Assembly (NCBI GenBank): GCA_021495925.1 | Contig: JAKEKT010000034.1 | Span: 186,001-250,000 of the forward strand | Source: Diplodia intermedia | Lineage: Eukaryota > Ascomycota > Dothideomycetes > Botryosphaeriales > Botryosphaeriaceae | Direction of reading: 5' to 3' | DNA length: 64,000 bases | Shown here: one piece after another, positions 47,427-59,114 of the stretch | Layout: each line of letters starts with the position of its first letter | How positions within the stretch are numbered: the first letter of the stretch is position 1 | Position numbers and translations under genes: made by a program | Notes under the pieces: model-generated | The model's database searches: none | Told to the model about the DNA's origin: nothing | Seen by the model: the letters and a program-made list of their open reading frames with translations, nothing else

Positions 47427-48835
47427 GCCGCTAACCTCAATGGGGCACGAGGATCTCAATGCAGTTGTATGGAGATCGTTCGACCCGCTTTTGCATTTGC
47501 GTAACGACCGTATGCAGCATCATGAGCGTTTCACATTTTGGCTGTGCATCAGGCATTTGATCTAGGAGTTTTTTTTTGACGGGGAGTTTCGCATATTCTA
47601 GACGATACCTCTAGGCCTTTCTTATTTCGATCTTTTTTTGTCGTTGGGATGATGTTCAAGCGGATTTTGGAGTATCTACATGTCATTTGGGAGTTTTATG
47701 TGGACATCACAAAGCATGTTGAGCGCGTGGAGAACATTACTGGAAATACCAGATGATACGAAGACCTCGGAAAAGCGATGTGCGAATACTACAGTGGGTA
47801 CAGATTTCTTTCTTAAGAAAAAAGGTCGATCCTCATACCGCCTCCTTGGGTGCCTGGCCTGAAGACAAAGTGTGTGAACTGTGTACGGCGCCATTATCTT
47901 CTTTGTGCCGTCTGCCGCAATGAAATGTGGGAAAGTGTAGCAGGTGCGTGTGAGATTAAGATTGTCAATGGCCAACCCCGGACCCCCGGTCCTCCCCTCC
48001 ACCTATAATGCGGGTGTCGTATACATCTGTACACAGGCACGATTCCCGCCGATTTCACCATTTTGGCAGGTGGGCCGTCTCGTCCCTGGTGGCGTGGTGG
48101 GGGTGGCTTACCCCTGTCGACGCGAATGTCGGTGGTTATGTACCAGGAAAAGATTGATAGATTGTGCAGAAGCGGGGAGAAAATGCTCCGAAAGCACTTG
48201 AATTTGATTTCTTTTCTTTTTTTGATCCCGGTACGACTCCTTTCGCCATTTCTGCGACAATGACGCAAGATGTCCAGACCATTCGACGTTTCGGTATTTT
48301 GGTGTGGGTGCACGCCGAAGCTTCTTGCCTACCTACAGTGCAGAGAGCGCCGCCTTTCGGAAGAGCTAAAGGCTTTCACGATAATAGTAGCCCGGCCGGA
48401 GTTACATTCTGTCCGAAAAACGAGCATGCCCGTCGATTGTCGGATGAGACGAGACCCCGTGAAGGACATTTGGGGGGGCCTCCGGACCCTTGTTCTTTAC
48501 CTGATCAGATAAGATCATTTCCGTCCCGCCCCATTCCTCCATCGCTGCCCGTCAGACCACAATCATGTGCCTCCAACTTCCCGGTATCTCCCAATTGCAA
48601 AATATCCACTGACGCCGATTGTGCCGCCCTCCAGCGCTGATCTCTGAGCTCGTCTTTTTTTCTAACGCCACAGCCCGCTCAAATGCAAACAAGGTATCGA
48701 TGAATGTTTTCGGTTTGGATAGCTGTTTCCTTTCTTTTTCTCATGCCTCGTTGAAATCCTCCTGTTCGCTGCCGTCGCGTCTGCAGTGAATGGTCAATTG
48801 AGGGTGTCAATCAGGACAGACCGCTTCTGGGCCAC
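47427..48835. other. Intergenic region between convergent genes
   Basis: 3' flanks of the protease (plus) and spt4 (minus). T-rich tracts near 47570 and 47630, short open frames only. No gene seen. Confidence 0.5.
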
Positions 48836-49320
48836 TTACGGGATGTATTTCACGCCTGCAGCCTCGCACGCAGCCAACTGTTCCTCGCCAAGCTGCACAC
48901 ATATCATGTCAGCACAGATTCCCCACCACCACCGAACCCAACAAAGAGCATAAATCCACCACCTCGCTTTCAAACAAGCAAAAGAGAGAGAGAGAGAGGA
49001 AAGAAGAAGGGGGAGAAGAAGGGGAGAAGAAGAAGACTCACAATGCCCGAGACCTTGGTGGCGTACATGCCGGGCACGTAGCCGTCGAGGCGCTGCCACT
49101 TGGCGACCCAGCTCTGGGCGGGGTCGGCGAGGGCGATGAGGCCCTCGAAGACGGCCGAGGTGCAGTCGGCGATGTGCGCCTCGTCGGCGCCCTGCATCTC
49201 GAGGAACTCGCAGTTGGGGCAGCCCAGCTGCCGGAACTTGGTCGCCGGCTGCACGAAGCTGCACACCATGCACGCGCGCAGGTGCTTGTGCTGCGAGGGC
49301 GCGACGTAGGAGCGGGACAT
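48836..49320 (-). CDS. spt4: Transcription elongation factor Spt4
   Basis: Exons (minus) 49320-49042 and 48892-48836 join in frame to 111 residues, the usual Spt4 length. Family blocks run from the start: RSYVAPSQHKHLRACMVCS, a four-Cys zinc site (CMVC ... CPNC), EAHIADCTSAVFEGLIALAD, QSWVAKWQRLDGYVPGMYA. Spt4 pairs with Spt5 (DSIF) on RNA polymerase II and keeps elongation processive in the nucleus. The intron (48893-49041) is 149 nt, about three times the local norm, and is purine-rich on the plus strand with a GA repeat. The start codon is the only sensible one, being the first residue of the conserved block. Confidence 0.95.
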
Positions 49321-49941
49321 GCTGAGGATGCGCTTGTTGGCGTTGTGGGGGGTTTGGTTGGTGGTCGATCGGTCGGTCGGTCGGTCGGAGTTGCGTGTAG
49401 GTAGGTAGGTAGGTAGGTAGGTGATGTTGGTTCGTCGTTTGCGGTGGGACGCGTGGCGGTTCGGCGGGGGGGAACGATGGAGGCGCGTGGGTGTGGTTGT
49501 GAAGCCGCGAGAGGGAGGTTGACGTGGGAGGGTGCGCGCGAGCTCAAAGAGGCGTGGTACCTGGATGTTCGAGCTTAAAGGAACGACTGCTGAAGACAGC
49601 AGTGGCACTACTCGGAGGAGCCGCACATGGAAGCGGGAAAGCTGCACGGGCCGCGCCCCGGCCTTCTCGTTCTTTCCGCCGCCGTCATCGCATTCCAGAG
49701 CCCGTTACTCGAATTTGACGAGCCCTTCTTTTCCCACCCCGCCGCTTGCCCTCTGCCCGCGCGATCTCTGCTCTGTTGCATTCTGCCCGGCTGCGTCCAG
49801 CTCCCGCGAATTCTCGCCCTCCCTCTTGACGCCCCGTGCGCCTTAGCCTCCTCCCCACGCGTGCTCTTGCTCAGCTAGGCGCGCGCCCGAGCGTCAGCGG
49901 CGAATCGGTGATAGCAACAGCTACTGTCTCTGCTCTCCAAG
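49321..49941. promoter_or_regulatory. Divergent promoter region, spt4 / PP5
   Basis: 621 bp between start codons. Holds GGTC (49370-49387) and GTAG (49397-49421) microsatellites near the spt4 side and C/T-rich plus-strand DNA on the PP5 side. Apparent long frames on the minus strand are extensions of the spt4 frame and its shadows. Confidence 0.5.
49370..49421. repeat. (GGTC)n and (GTAG)n microsatellites
   Basis: Two 4-base repeats only 9 bases apart, located 50-100 bp upstream of the spt4 start codon. Confidence 0.85.
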
Positions 49942-51608
49942 ATGGGTTCTCAAGAAGACGCCGTTGCCCTCAAGGACAAGGGCAACAAGGCTTTCAAGGA
50001 GCACGACTGGCCAACCGCCATCGACTTCTACACCAAGGCCATTGAGACGTACGACAAAGAGCCCTCGTTCTACACCAACCGCGCCCAGGTATGCTTGTTG
50101 CCCGCCGCCTTTAGCAACTGCGCGCGCGACCAGAAGCTGACGGGTCCCTACGCAGGCCAACATCAAGCTTGAGGCATACGGTTTCGCTGTTGTCGACGCA
50201 AACAAGGCAATCGAGCTCGACCCCAACAATGTCAAGGTGCGTGGATGTGCCGGCAAAGAACATTGTATGAGTGCATCGCTGAACGAGGCTGTGATAGGCA
50301 TACTACCGCCGTGCTGTCGCCAACACGGCCATTTTGAAGCACCACGATGCGCTCCGCGACTGGAAGATCGTGGTCAAGAAGAACCCGGGCGACAAGACGG
50401 CGAAGCTGCAGCACGCAGAGTGTGAGAAGGTTGTCAAGCGCGATGCCTTCCTCAAGGCCATCGAGGTCTCGGATGCCCCCTCGGCCATCGAGGGTCTGGA
50501 TCTGGACAACATGGTCGTGGAAGACGGGTATGACGGTGCGAGGATGGAGGGGACGAAGATGACCAAGGAGTTCATCGAGGACATGATCCAGAGGTTCAAG
50601 GACGGCAAGAAGATCCACAGGAAATATGTCTACCAGATCATCATCGCTGTGAAGGAGCTCGTGTACAACGAGCCCACCATGGTCGAGTATGACGTTCCTG
50701 AGGGCACCAAGATCACCGTCTGCGGTGACACTCACGGTAAGTTACACGGTCCGCGCCGATTCGGCATTGGCTAATGGCGCTGCAGGCCAATTCTTCGATC
50801 TCCTCGAAATCTTCCGCCTCAACGGCTTCCCGTCGGAATCGCACGCCTATCTTTTCAACGGCGACTTTGTCGACCGTGGATCGTGGTCGACCGAAGTGGC
50901 GCTCACGTTGTATGCCTACAAGATGCTGTACCCCAAGCTCTTCTTCCTCAACCGCGGCAACCACGAGACGGACGACATGAACCGCATGTATGGCTTTGAG
51001 GGCGAGTGCCGCGCCAAGTACACGGAGCGCGTCTTCAAGATCTTCTCCGAGTCCTTCTCTGCATTACCGCTGGCCACGCTCATTGGCAAGAAATTCTTCG
51101 TCCTGCACGGCGGTTTGTTCTCGAATGACGCGATTAGCTTGGATGACGTGAGGAAGTTGAACAGACACAACCAGAGACAACCCGGCCAGAGCGGGTTGAT
51201 GATGGAGATGCTGTGGACCGACCCGCAGCCGGCGCCTGGCCGGGGTCCCAGCAAGAGAGGTGTCGGTCTGCAGTTTGGGCCTGACGTCACAAAGAGGTTC
51301 TGTGAGAAGAACGGGCTGGAGGCTGTCATCAGAAGTCACGAGGTCCGCATGGAGGGTTACGAGGTCGAGCATGACGGAAGGTGTATCACGGGTAAGTGCA
51401 TCCTTTGGCGCGTTGCAGGTGTGCGTGGGCTAATCAGCTGGCGACAGTCTTCTCGGCACCCAAGTACTGCGACAGCACGGAGAACAAGGGCGCGTACATC
51501 AACATTGGACCCGAGTACAAGCTCGACTTCCACAAGTTCGAGGCGGTGCCGCACCCGCCGATCAGGCCGATGGCGTACGCCAACAATGGCCTCATGAACA
51601 TGATGTAG
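49942..51608 (+). CDS. Serine/threonine protein phosphatase 5 (Ppt1/PP5)
   Basis: Exons 49942-50088, 50156-50236, 50298-50736, 50786-51391 and 51448-51608 join in frame to 477 residues. Three TPR repeats fill about residues 6-110 (ALKDKGNKAFKEHDWPTAID, ANIKLEAYGFAVVDANKAIE, AYYRRAVANTAILKHHDALR). The PPP catalytic domain follows, with GDTHGQFFDLLEIF, NGDFVDRGSWSTEV, NRGNHETDDMNRMYGFEGE, LHGGLFS, RSHEVRMEGYE and FSAPKYCD, supplying the usual two-metal ligands. The C-terminal block AYANNGLMNMM resembles the PP5 autoinhibitory end. PP5 binds Hsp90 through its TPRs and dephosphorylates Hsp90, its co-chaperones and clients. Introns are short; the fourth has a CTAAT branch. Confidence 0.95.
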
Positions 51609-53073
51609 ATGGGATACATGTAACGAGTGATGGCCATTTCTCCAGTTGCGGAGTTCTCGCATGTGGCTGCAGCATTTCCGTCGCCGGCCAGTTTCGAATC
51701 TGCGTTCCAAAAGCTTTCTTGTCGGTCCGTTCTGCATTTCAAAGAGAGCAGAGGGATTTGGATGGGCGTTCTTGATCTACTACCGACCACATTTCCCTCT
51801 TCTTTCCATGTGTCGAAAAGGCCTTTCTTTTGCATAGCGTTGCGAGGGGGAGATATGGAGCAACGTTCAGGGTGGCTGCAGAGATACCTTTTTCGATTCT
51901 CATGCAATCTCTTCCGTTTCTTGGCTCGTATCTTGTTCTCTTCTTGATGTGTTTTAAGAGATCGATTGGCCGGGGCTTGAAGGCTTCTGGCGCTGCCATG
52001 CACAGGAACGGGGTTTCTTTGTCGCTTCCGGGTGGCCTGTTAGTCTCCAACTGGCTGATAGATGGAGCATGGCGGATGCTCTGGAGGCGCTAGGACTGTT
52101 GGGTGGAGGGTTACTCTACGCAACGGTTTCGTCTGAAACTCGCAACGGCAATAGGCAGATGAATTCGAGATACAACAAGAATGACTGTATATCAGGCGGC
52201 ATGGCATGACGGGTCGGCGTCGATGGGTCTCGGTGCAACCGCGGCGCCGCCTCACGCCTCGCCGCTGCCACGCTTCCACACAAAACCCTCCCCGTCGACG
52301 TCACCTCAGGGCCCCAGGCAATTTTGCGGGTCGCCGCAGGAAAAAAACGCTGGAAGAAGGCCGGGCAACCCGACCGAGGTGGGGCCCCTTGGCTGAGCGC
52401 AGCTAGGTTTCTAGCTCGAGCCCTTTAAACAACGCTGCCCCTCCACCTTACCCCTCCTCCTTCGTTCTCTCTCTCACCCTCTCCCTCATCCGTCCGCCAA
52501 CTTCTTCATCAATTCCTTCATTACCCGGTAGGTCTACCTTTTCCGTTTCCCCGTCGCCGTCGTCTTTCTTCGGTCGCGGTTGTGGTGGTGGTGTTTTGTC
52601 TGTTGCTGCACGAGCTGCGGATGACGCCGGGCAGGCAGGACGTGACATCAGGCCACGAGCATTGGAGGCGGCGGGGCGCCATTGGAGCGTCGCCGTCTGA
52701 GTCCTTCTTCTTCTTCTTCCTTTTGCTTGCGTTCTGGAGACCCGGCTGCCATTGGGGGCGGAGGTGCGAGAGGGGGGGCTGTCTGCTGTCTGCGCATGCA
52801 GCGGGTGGGCGCATTGGCCGTGCTGTCATCCAGCATCGCCGCCATCAGTCCTGCGGACGGGGAGAGGACTCAATGGCTCTCTCTGTGCATCTGGATTTGG
52901 ACGGCCGCCTGACCTTCACCCTCTGGCTTTTCTGTTTTTTTCAATGGTGTTTCTTTTCTTCTCCGTCTTTTCGCAGAAAACATTCAAGCGTTCTTCGTTG
53001 GTTGGCCCGGGCCGAAGACAAAAAGCTGACGAGAGGAAACCCTGCGTCAGAAAACTCGGACAAGCCAGCAAAA
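51609..53073. other. Intergenic region and probable ABM-gene leader
   Basis: PP5 3' flank, then from about 52300 the promoter and leader of the ABM-fold gene: C/T-rich sequence at 52435-52520 and a probable leader intron at 52528-52976. No other gene seen. Confidence 0.5.
52528..52976 (+). other. Probable 5' UTR intron of the ABM-fold gene
   Basis: A GTAGGT donor at 52528 and a strong TTTTCGCAG acceptor at 52976 with a long pyrimidine tract bracket 449 nt, ending 97 bases before the ATG at 53074. Long leader introns are common in highly expressed fungal genes. Based on signals only. Confidence 0.4.
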
Positions 53074-53459
53074 ATGGTCTACACCATCGTCGTCCACCTC
53101 TACGCCAAGGAGGGCAAGGAGGTCGAGGAGAAGCTGCGCAACAAGCTGATCGAGGCCTCGCAAGTCTACTCCAAGGACAAGGAGACCGTCGGCTGGCACG
53201 TCATGCAGGACCACCAGGATCCCCGCAAGTGGTGCATCGTCGAGCGCTACGAGCAGGAGAGCGTACGTCATCCAGATCCAGATCATCCTTTTGTTTTTTT
53301 TCTTGCTCATTCGGTTTCGAAATGCAGAGCCAGAAGTACCACCTGGAGAACCCCTACTGGAAGACCTTCGACCCCTACGTCATCCCCCTCCTCGACAAGG
53401 AGATGGACCTCCGCCGCTTCCACGAGCTGGACACCAGCAAGCCCGTCACCGTTGTGTAA
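53074..53459 (+). CDS. Small ABM-fold (antibiotic biosynthesis monooxygenase-like) protein
   Basis: Exons 53074-53262 and 53328-53459 join in frame to 106 residues. The start MVYTIVVHLYAKEGKEVEEKLRNKLIEA, the middle GWHVMQDHQDPRKWCIVERYEQES and YHLENPYWKTFDPYV match the ferredoxin-like dimeric ABM fold (beta-alpha-beta with the His/Tyr/Trp pattern). Members include small monooxygenases acting on quinone-like substrates, but many fungal copies have no known activity. Codon use is strongly biased to C-ending codons (CTC, AAG, GTC), which suggests high expression. The ATG follows an A-rich context (AAAAATGG). The 65-nt intron is T-rich near its acceptor. Confidence 0.8.
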
Positions 53460-54382
53460 ACGGGAGGGAGGCGCCCTTGGGTTAGACGGGTGTGTTTGAA
53501 AACGCCCGGAGAAGACGGAACGGCTGTACTAAACGAAATGTAAATATCATGACATCAACACGAGGTGAACCTTTCTTGTCATTTGCTGTCCGGTTTGCTC
53601 TTTCACGTGTCGACACCCTCCTCACTCGGTCACCGGGGACGTTGCTTGGCAAGTGCCCGGATGATGGGGGTGGGGGTATAAAAGTCGGTCCAGATGTCGT
53701 CCAACACGTTCATTCAGCCAGCATTTCCGTTATTTTGGCGGAGTCCACTTGGAAGTGATGTCACTCTTGCGGGAGACACACTATTTTATGATACTTGGGG
53801 TGCCGCGGAGAGCCACCCCCCAGTTCTCGATCACGGACAAGAAAGACCGACACCATGACGAACTTCATCAGATGATGATGATGCGCGGCACCATCCATGC
53901 CTGACGCCGACGATGGAGGGGATCTGGCAATTGATGATGGTACGCATCATCGAAAAAAGCAAGGGAGCATGAGGCCCCAGAATTTCCTGTCAAACTCTCA
54001 TGAGCTCTGTACGACCGCTGCCGCAGCAAAGTCGCCCAGGCTATTCTGTGAGCTTTTTGCTAGAAGCAACAGTGAGAGATCGGCGGTCTGCCACTGCACA
54101 TATCGGTGATGATGCGATACAAAGACTTGGAGGAGGATGGGCTCTCCATCGAAGCTGTTTTATGCTCTCGCTCCTGCGGCAGCGCCGGCGTCTCGTCACC
54201 GGGCTCCTTTCCGGGGGCTTTGTGTCAGATGCGCGTGCTGGTGGTGGCAGCTGCGCTTCATCGACGCCGGTGCCAGCAGGCGGGTCCCGGTCATGGGCTT
54301 TCCCGCCTTTCATGCCGCTCGGGAAGTGCAGATATGGTGGAATGCACTCGTGATACCTGTTCTCGGCTACCCTTTCATAGCG

Positions 54383-54506
54383 GGTGACAGAAGATCTAAG
54401 CACTTAAGGACGACACGCTCTTCCTACGTAGGCAGTCGAATCCATCATCTGGACGAATGTGTGCGCATTCACGGCGCGCACTTACACCGGATTCAACCAC
54501 CTACAT
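54383..54506 (+). repeat. Diverged dispersed repeat, copy 1
   Basis: Related to 56427-56548. The core 54409-54470 aligns without gaps to 56462-56523; I count 49 of 62 identical, and 10 of 13 differences are transitions. Similarity resumes on both sides (GGTGACAGAA upstream, GGATTCAA and ACCTAC downstream). Both copies stay open in one frame, giving YVGSRIHHLDECVRI here. Confidence 0.65.
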
Positions 54507-54534
54507 GAACGTGACGATGCAGTATCTGTATAAG

Positions 54535-54566
54535 CCAGATGCGGGTGGGCCAATTTCTCTCGTCAT
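54535..54566 (+). repeat. Third copy of the 32-kb inverted-repeat arm
   Basis: GCCAATTTCTCTCGTC at 54549-54564 matches the arms at 32.1-32.2 kb at 14 of 16 positions, both differences being C here against T there. Similarity extends upstream (CAGAT, CGGG) with one gap. Confidence 0.55.
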
Positions 54567-56426
54567 CCGCTGTGCCGTGTCCTCTTTCCCGTGTTCCCAT
54601 GAGCAAAACTCTTGGCTGTCCAGTCGCGAAAGAGGTCATGTGCACCGGGCAGACGGTTGGGCTGAGGTGGTATAAATGTCCTGCCTTCGCTCCTGTTCGG
54701 CAGTGCTCACAAACTCCGTTGGACTCGACGGGAGATATTGAGCTATGCCATTGGCTGACTTTTCAATAATAAGTTCGCAGAGCACTTTGGTCTGTGTCTT
54801 GCTTGGGATCATACTCTACGCCTTTTCGACGGTCTCAGAGAGCTTGCACGATGACAGGTGTCACAGATGATGATGGTGCACAGCATCATCGAATATCGAC
54901 GTAGCGCACCATCCTCAGAACTCTAATGATGCGGAGCACCGTGATGAATGTTTGCAGGTTCTGTCCTTGCTGGCCGAGCAGACCTGCAACTCGGGCACAG
55001 CAGCGAGAAGTCGGACAAGCTATTGAACCACCCGATACAGCACTGGTGCGTAAGCAGCAGCCAATCTCTATCGATATGAAGACAAGTTTCGGCGGAGGTG
55101 AAGCTTTCCTTTTATACCACTGCTTCGACGAGCGGAGCATCCGCCACGAGACCCTCTCTGCCAGCCAGCTCATCCGCGTGCTGCATGCCTGAAGTGGCAA
55201 GGCGCAGGGTCAGGGCGAGTTCAGCGGGAGCATTCTGGTCATGAGATGTCGAGTTGGTGACCCACTGGATGGAGCGTATTTGAAAAGCAATCCGTCACGG
55301 CTCCTGTTTGACTTTTGGTCAAGGGCGATGCAATTGCAGTTGACTGCAGAGTCGTATTCTTGTGGCTATCCGATACATTGGGACTGCACTGCGGCTCCCG
55401 GCTGGCTGGGGTTCATTTGACTATCGACTATTGAAGCGCTTGTAACTGCACGTTTCTACATTATGATGGCTATTTGACGCTGAGCATGGACTACTGTTTT
55501 TGATGGTGTCCGACATCATTGAGGAAGAATGGAGCCGCACTGAACTACTTTCATTGAGCTGCTTGTCCACGGTCATCTACCATATCGCCCGCACGCAGTG
55601 ATGTGCCTGTTTTTGTGCAAAAAAAAAAAAACGACAGGCTCGTTTTCTGAACTACGCTTGAAGTGTGTGAGGTTGTAGAGCCGGGCATCCGATATCACCA
55701 CGAACTTGAACGAGAGAGACCCGTGATAGATTGGCGGAAAGGCTTCGTGAGAGCAGGGCTCGATCACGAGTCAGAAGATCTTGACATCATGTTTAAAGAT
55801 TCCCGTAGATGTGATCCATGCACTTGCAATGCTGCTAGTGGTGAATTTTAGCACGTGCCCGCAGCTGTCTTTCGTACATGCCATTGTGTCAATATGCATA
55901 TATATCTACTTTAGTCCGCGCGATTGTATCAGCTTCACCTTCAAATCGATCAACCTGAACACTAGCTTTCAATATGTGCATTCGCCGCCACCATATTCTA
56001 TCGTTACTTTTGCTTTGTTCGGTTTTGGAGTATCACCAAAGCAGATGCGCGATCCTGTGTTTCAGCAGGGAATTTTCTCGTGGGATGTCGACGCTGGCAG
56101 CAGCGGCATCATCAAGCATCAATGATGAAGTGATTTGACCAACGTCTGTGCCTCGATCCACATTCTTTAATGATGAAGAATTACGAATAAATCATCTTCT
56201 TGGAGAGGTTCACAAAGGATTCCTACCTCGTATCGTGGAAGAATCAACCCCAGGATGCAGTTCGACGATTGTTGCCACACTCCATTTCAAGCTACCAGCC
56301 AGCGAATGATGCAAACGAAAGACCACAATAAAATCTTATAATTTCCTTTGAACCACCGTTAGTTACTGTCTTCGAGTGATGTGTAGAGCTGCGAATTTCG
56401 CATCCTTCAATCGCCATTGTACAGCA

Positions 56427-56548
56427 GGTGACAGAAAATCAAGCCCTTTGAGTCCGCCGAGGACAGTACACTCTTTTTACATAGGCAGTCGAATCTATGA
56501 TCTAGACGAATTTGTTCGCATTTTGGACAATGGATTCAAGTACCTACG
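56427..56548 (+). repeat. Diverged dispersed repeat, copy 2
   Basis: Partner of 54383-54506. In 9 of the 10 transitions in the core this copy carries A or T where copy 1 has G or C, the direction expected of repeat-induced point mutation. The same frame reads YIGSRIYDLDEFVRI. Confidence 0.65.
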
Positions 56549-57240
56549 AAGGAAGACTGTCGCGTCCTCGGCGGAGCACAGAGTGGCGTGGATGTTGACC
56601 TCACCTGCCAACATAGGTAATAAGCAAGCCCTGATAGTACACGAATGTATCCTCACGTACCTTGCCAATAGAGGACAACGCCTCTTGCTAGAAAATGTCG
56701 AGAAAACCAAACCAATCCACAACCCGCCGTGCTCTCACCGGCCCATGCCAAGCCACGCCACATCAACGACCATCATCCTTCCCCCCACAGCATCCGCCAC
56801 CACCATCACCAATTTCGGCCGCCGGGGGGGAAAAAAAGTAGTGGCCAACGCATCTCGGCACCCGAGCTCCGTAACAACCGTCACGCGGACCTCCGAACCT
56901 TTGCCACGACGCCCAACAAAAAGGAAGATCTCCACGCCGTCAAAGCGTCCGGTAAAATAGTGCGGCGACCAAGGCGTTCCACGCGGCCACCCCACGTGAC
57001 ACCAGCCTCCCCAAAGAGGCAATCTTGTCGCGATCGGAGAAACGTTGATGCCTGACGAATGGTCGGCACCTAAAAGAACCATCAGTCATCAGCCACGCAC
57101 GCCCATCGTCATCAGCGTCATGAGTAGGAAGGAAAGAACACCTGTCCAGAATGAATCCAAAACAGTACGTAAGTATATGCATACATGCGAAACGGATGGG
57201 ACAAGTGCCATCTCCCTCCCGAGAAAAAAAAAGGGAAAAT

Positions 57241-57260
57241 GAGAGAGAGAGAGAGAGAGA
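57241..57260. repeat. (GA)10 microsatellite
   Basis: Ten GA units in purine-rich DNA. Confidence 0.85.
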
Positions 57261-58387
57261 AACAATGAAGGAAAACCGACCCCCGGCCGCCGGCGTCGAG
57301 CGGGAAGAAGCGACCAAAAAAGTGATCACCACGATGATCACCATCATCAAAAACTCCGATAGCAGCCAGCAGCCAGCACCACCGCCAATCAACAGCGCCG
57401 GACGAAAACCACGTCGGACAAAAACCACGTCGGACATGTCACCACCTCCCCCGCTCCTTTTTTCCCGCCGCACCATCGTGCCACCTTCCTTCCTTACCTC
57501 TTCACCGCGCCAATCCTTGCAACATTCTTCCAAACAAAATCTGTCATCCTACATCATCATCATCATCATCGCCGCAACATGGAGCCTTGAATTTTCCCCC
57601 CCTTCTTCGTTTCGCCTCATCAATTACCCACCACTCACTCGCCACACGTCGCACTTCGCATATTTCCAAATCCCATACCCACCCCCAAATGACCACGTTT
57701 GATAACCACGAAGGCTTTGTGAATGGAATGCATGCACGACACAGAACACGTGCGCCAGTAAGAAGAGAGAGAGTAAGAGAGATAGAGTTTCCATGCCGGA
57801 GTGGGGGGGAGAGGGGACTGACAACAACGCAACGGGCGCCCTGCATACATACCCATTTTTTTTACTTTCTTGGTTTTTTTTGCCGTTGCGGATAATAAAC
57901 CGTCACCAGGCAAGGGCGGAGAAATGCACGCACGCACGCAGGGTGAATGAAGAAGATATTCGTCGTCATTTGAACCGACGGATTACCCGGTCAGGTCAAG
58001 GGAGGAGAGAGAGAGGGGGGGAGGGGGAGGGAAAAAAGTCAATTCGAGAACGGGGCGAAACCGGGTTGATGGGTTGAAATGTCGTGCGAGGAGCATGTCT
58101 TTTTTGATGACAATGACAATCGGATCGATTGACGAGCAGAGAGAGAGAGATCTCGATGACACACACACACCATCATCACGAAAGGAAAAACAGTCCCCCA
58201 GTATGGTCTAGAAACAATAGAATTCATTGGGGCGTCAAGTACGCTTTGAAACCTCACACACGCCGTATCAACGCGCTTTGCTGCGCATACAGAACAGTAG
58301 ACAAAAATGCAAACACCCTCGAAACGAGCAAGTCCAGCTAGCACGTACGTAAACGACGGAGAGAGGCCCAGACTCCAACCCATTGAA

Positions 58388-58407
58388 GAGAGAGAGAGAG
58401 AGAGAGA
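58388..58407. repeat. (GA)10 microsatellite
   Basis: About ten GA units, in the same orientation as the run at 57241-57260. Confidence 0.85.
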
Positions 58408-59114
58408 TAGAAAGGGGAAGAAGGCGTTCAAGAAGAAGCTCTGGGAATCTATGTACAGAATTTGTTGTTGTCACCAAACTTTGATTCATCAACCCGTAGT
58501 AAGTAGTAGCAGTAGTGATGGTGACAAACGCCGCCTCTCTCTGCGTGAGGGGCAGATGAGAGATGAAAAGCAATAGAATAGTAAAGGAGATGGGAATCAA
58601 TCCTGTGTCCATCCATCCCACCCAGCCCATCCATCACCAGCCATCCCATCCCGCCCAGTCCAAAAAAATCCGCTGTCGTGAAAAAAAGAGAGTTGGTGTT
58701 GTTTTGGGTAGATGATGTCGTAAAGGGTTTGTTGTTTGTCGTGAGGATATGTAGCGACTGTTGTACGGACAATCTGTAGTCTTTTCCTATCTTTTCCAGG
58801 CTGCACAAGTCCTCTGCACGCATTTTTTGTTTTGTTTTCGAGTGTGTCGGGAGGGAGGAGAAGTGAGGGGTAATTAGGAGGAGATGAAGGTTTTGGAAGC
58901 CACCCACTGACACCGCGCTATTTAGATAAACCAATCGTCGACCGCCAAACGGCGCAAAAACAGTTTGTCGACAAAGTCGAAGGATTTGTGCAAAGGATTA
59001 TCACGCCGGTTGCGCAATGAGAAACCAGACCAAACGCACAGTCCCTGAACAAGTGCTCCACGCGCCGTGTACACATGAACTTCTCACCAAGAGAATGAAA
59101 TGACACACTTGGAT

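Larger units (their letters stand above)
53460..59114. other. Gene-poor island, partly A+T-leaning, with dispersed repeats
   Basis: About 5.6 kb without a supported gene. From 53800 to 56700 the base composition leans to A+T with many GATGATG/CATCATC words and two diverged repeats. From 56750 to 58900 it is simple-sequence-rich, with A/G runs and GA microsatellites (57241-57260, 58388-58407). No transposase or reverse-transcriptase motif was recognised. Confidence 0.5.
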
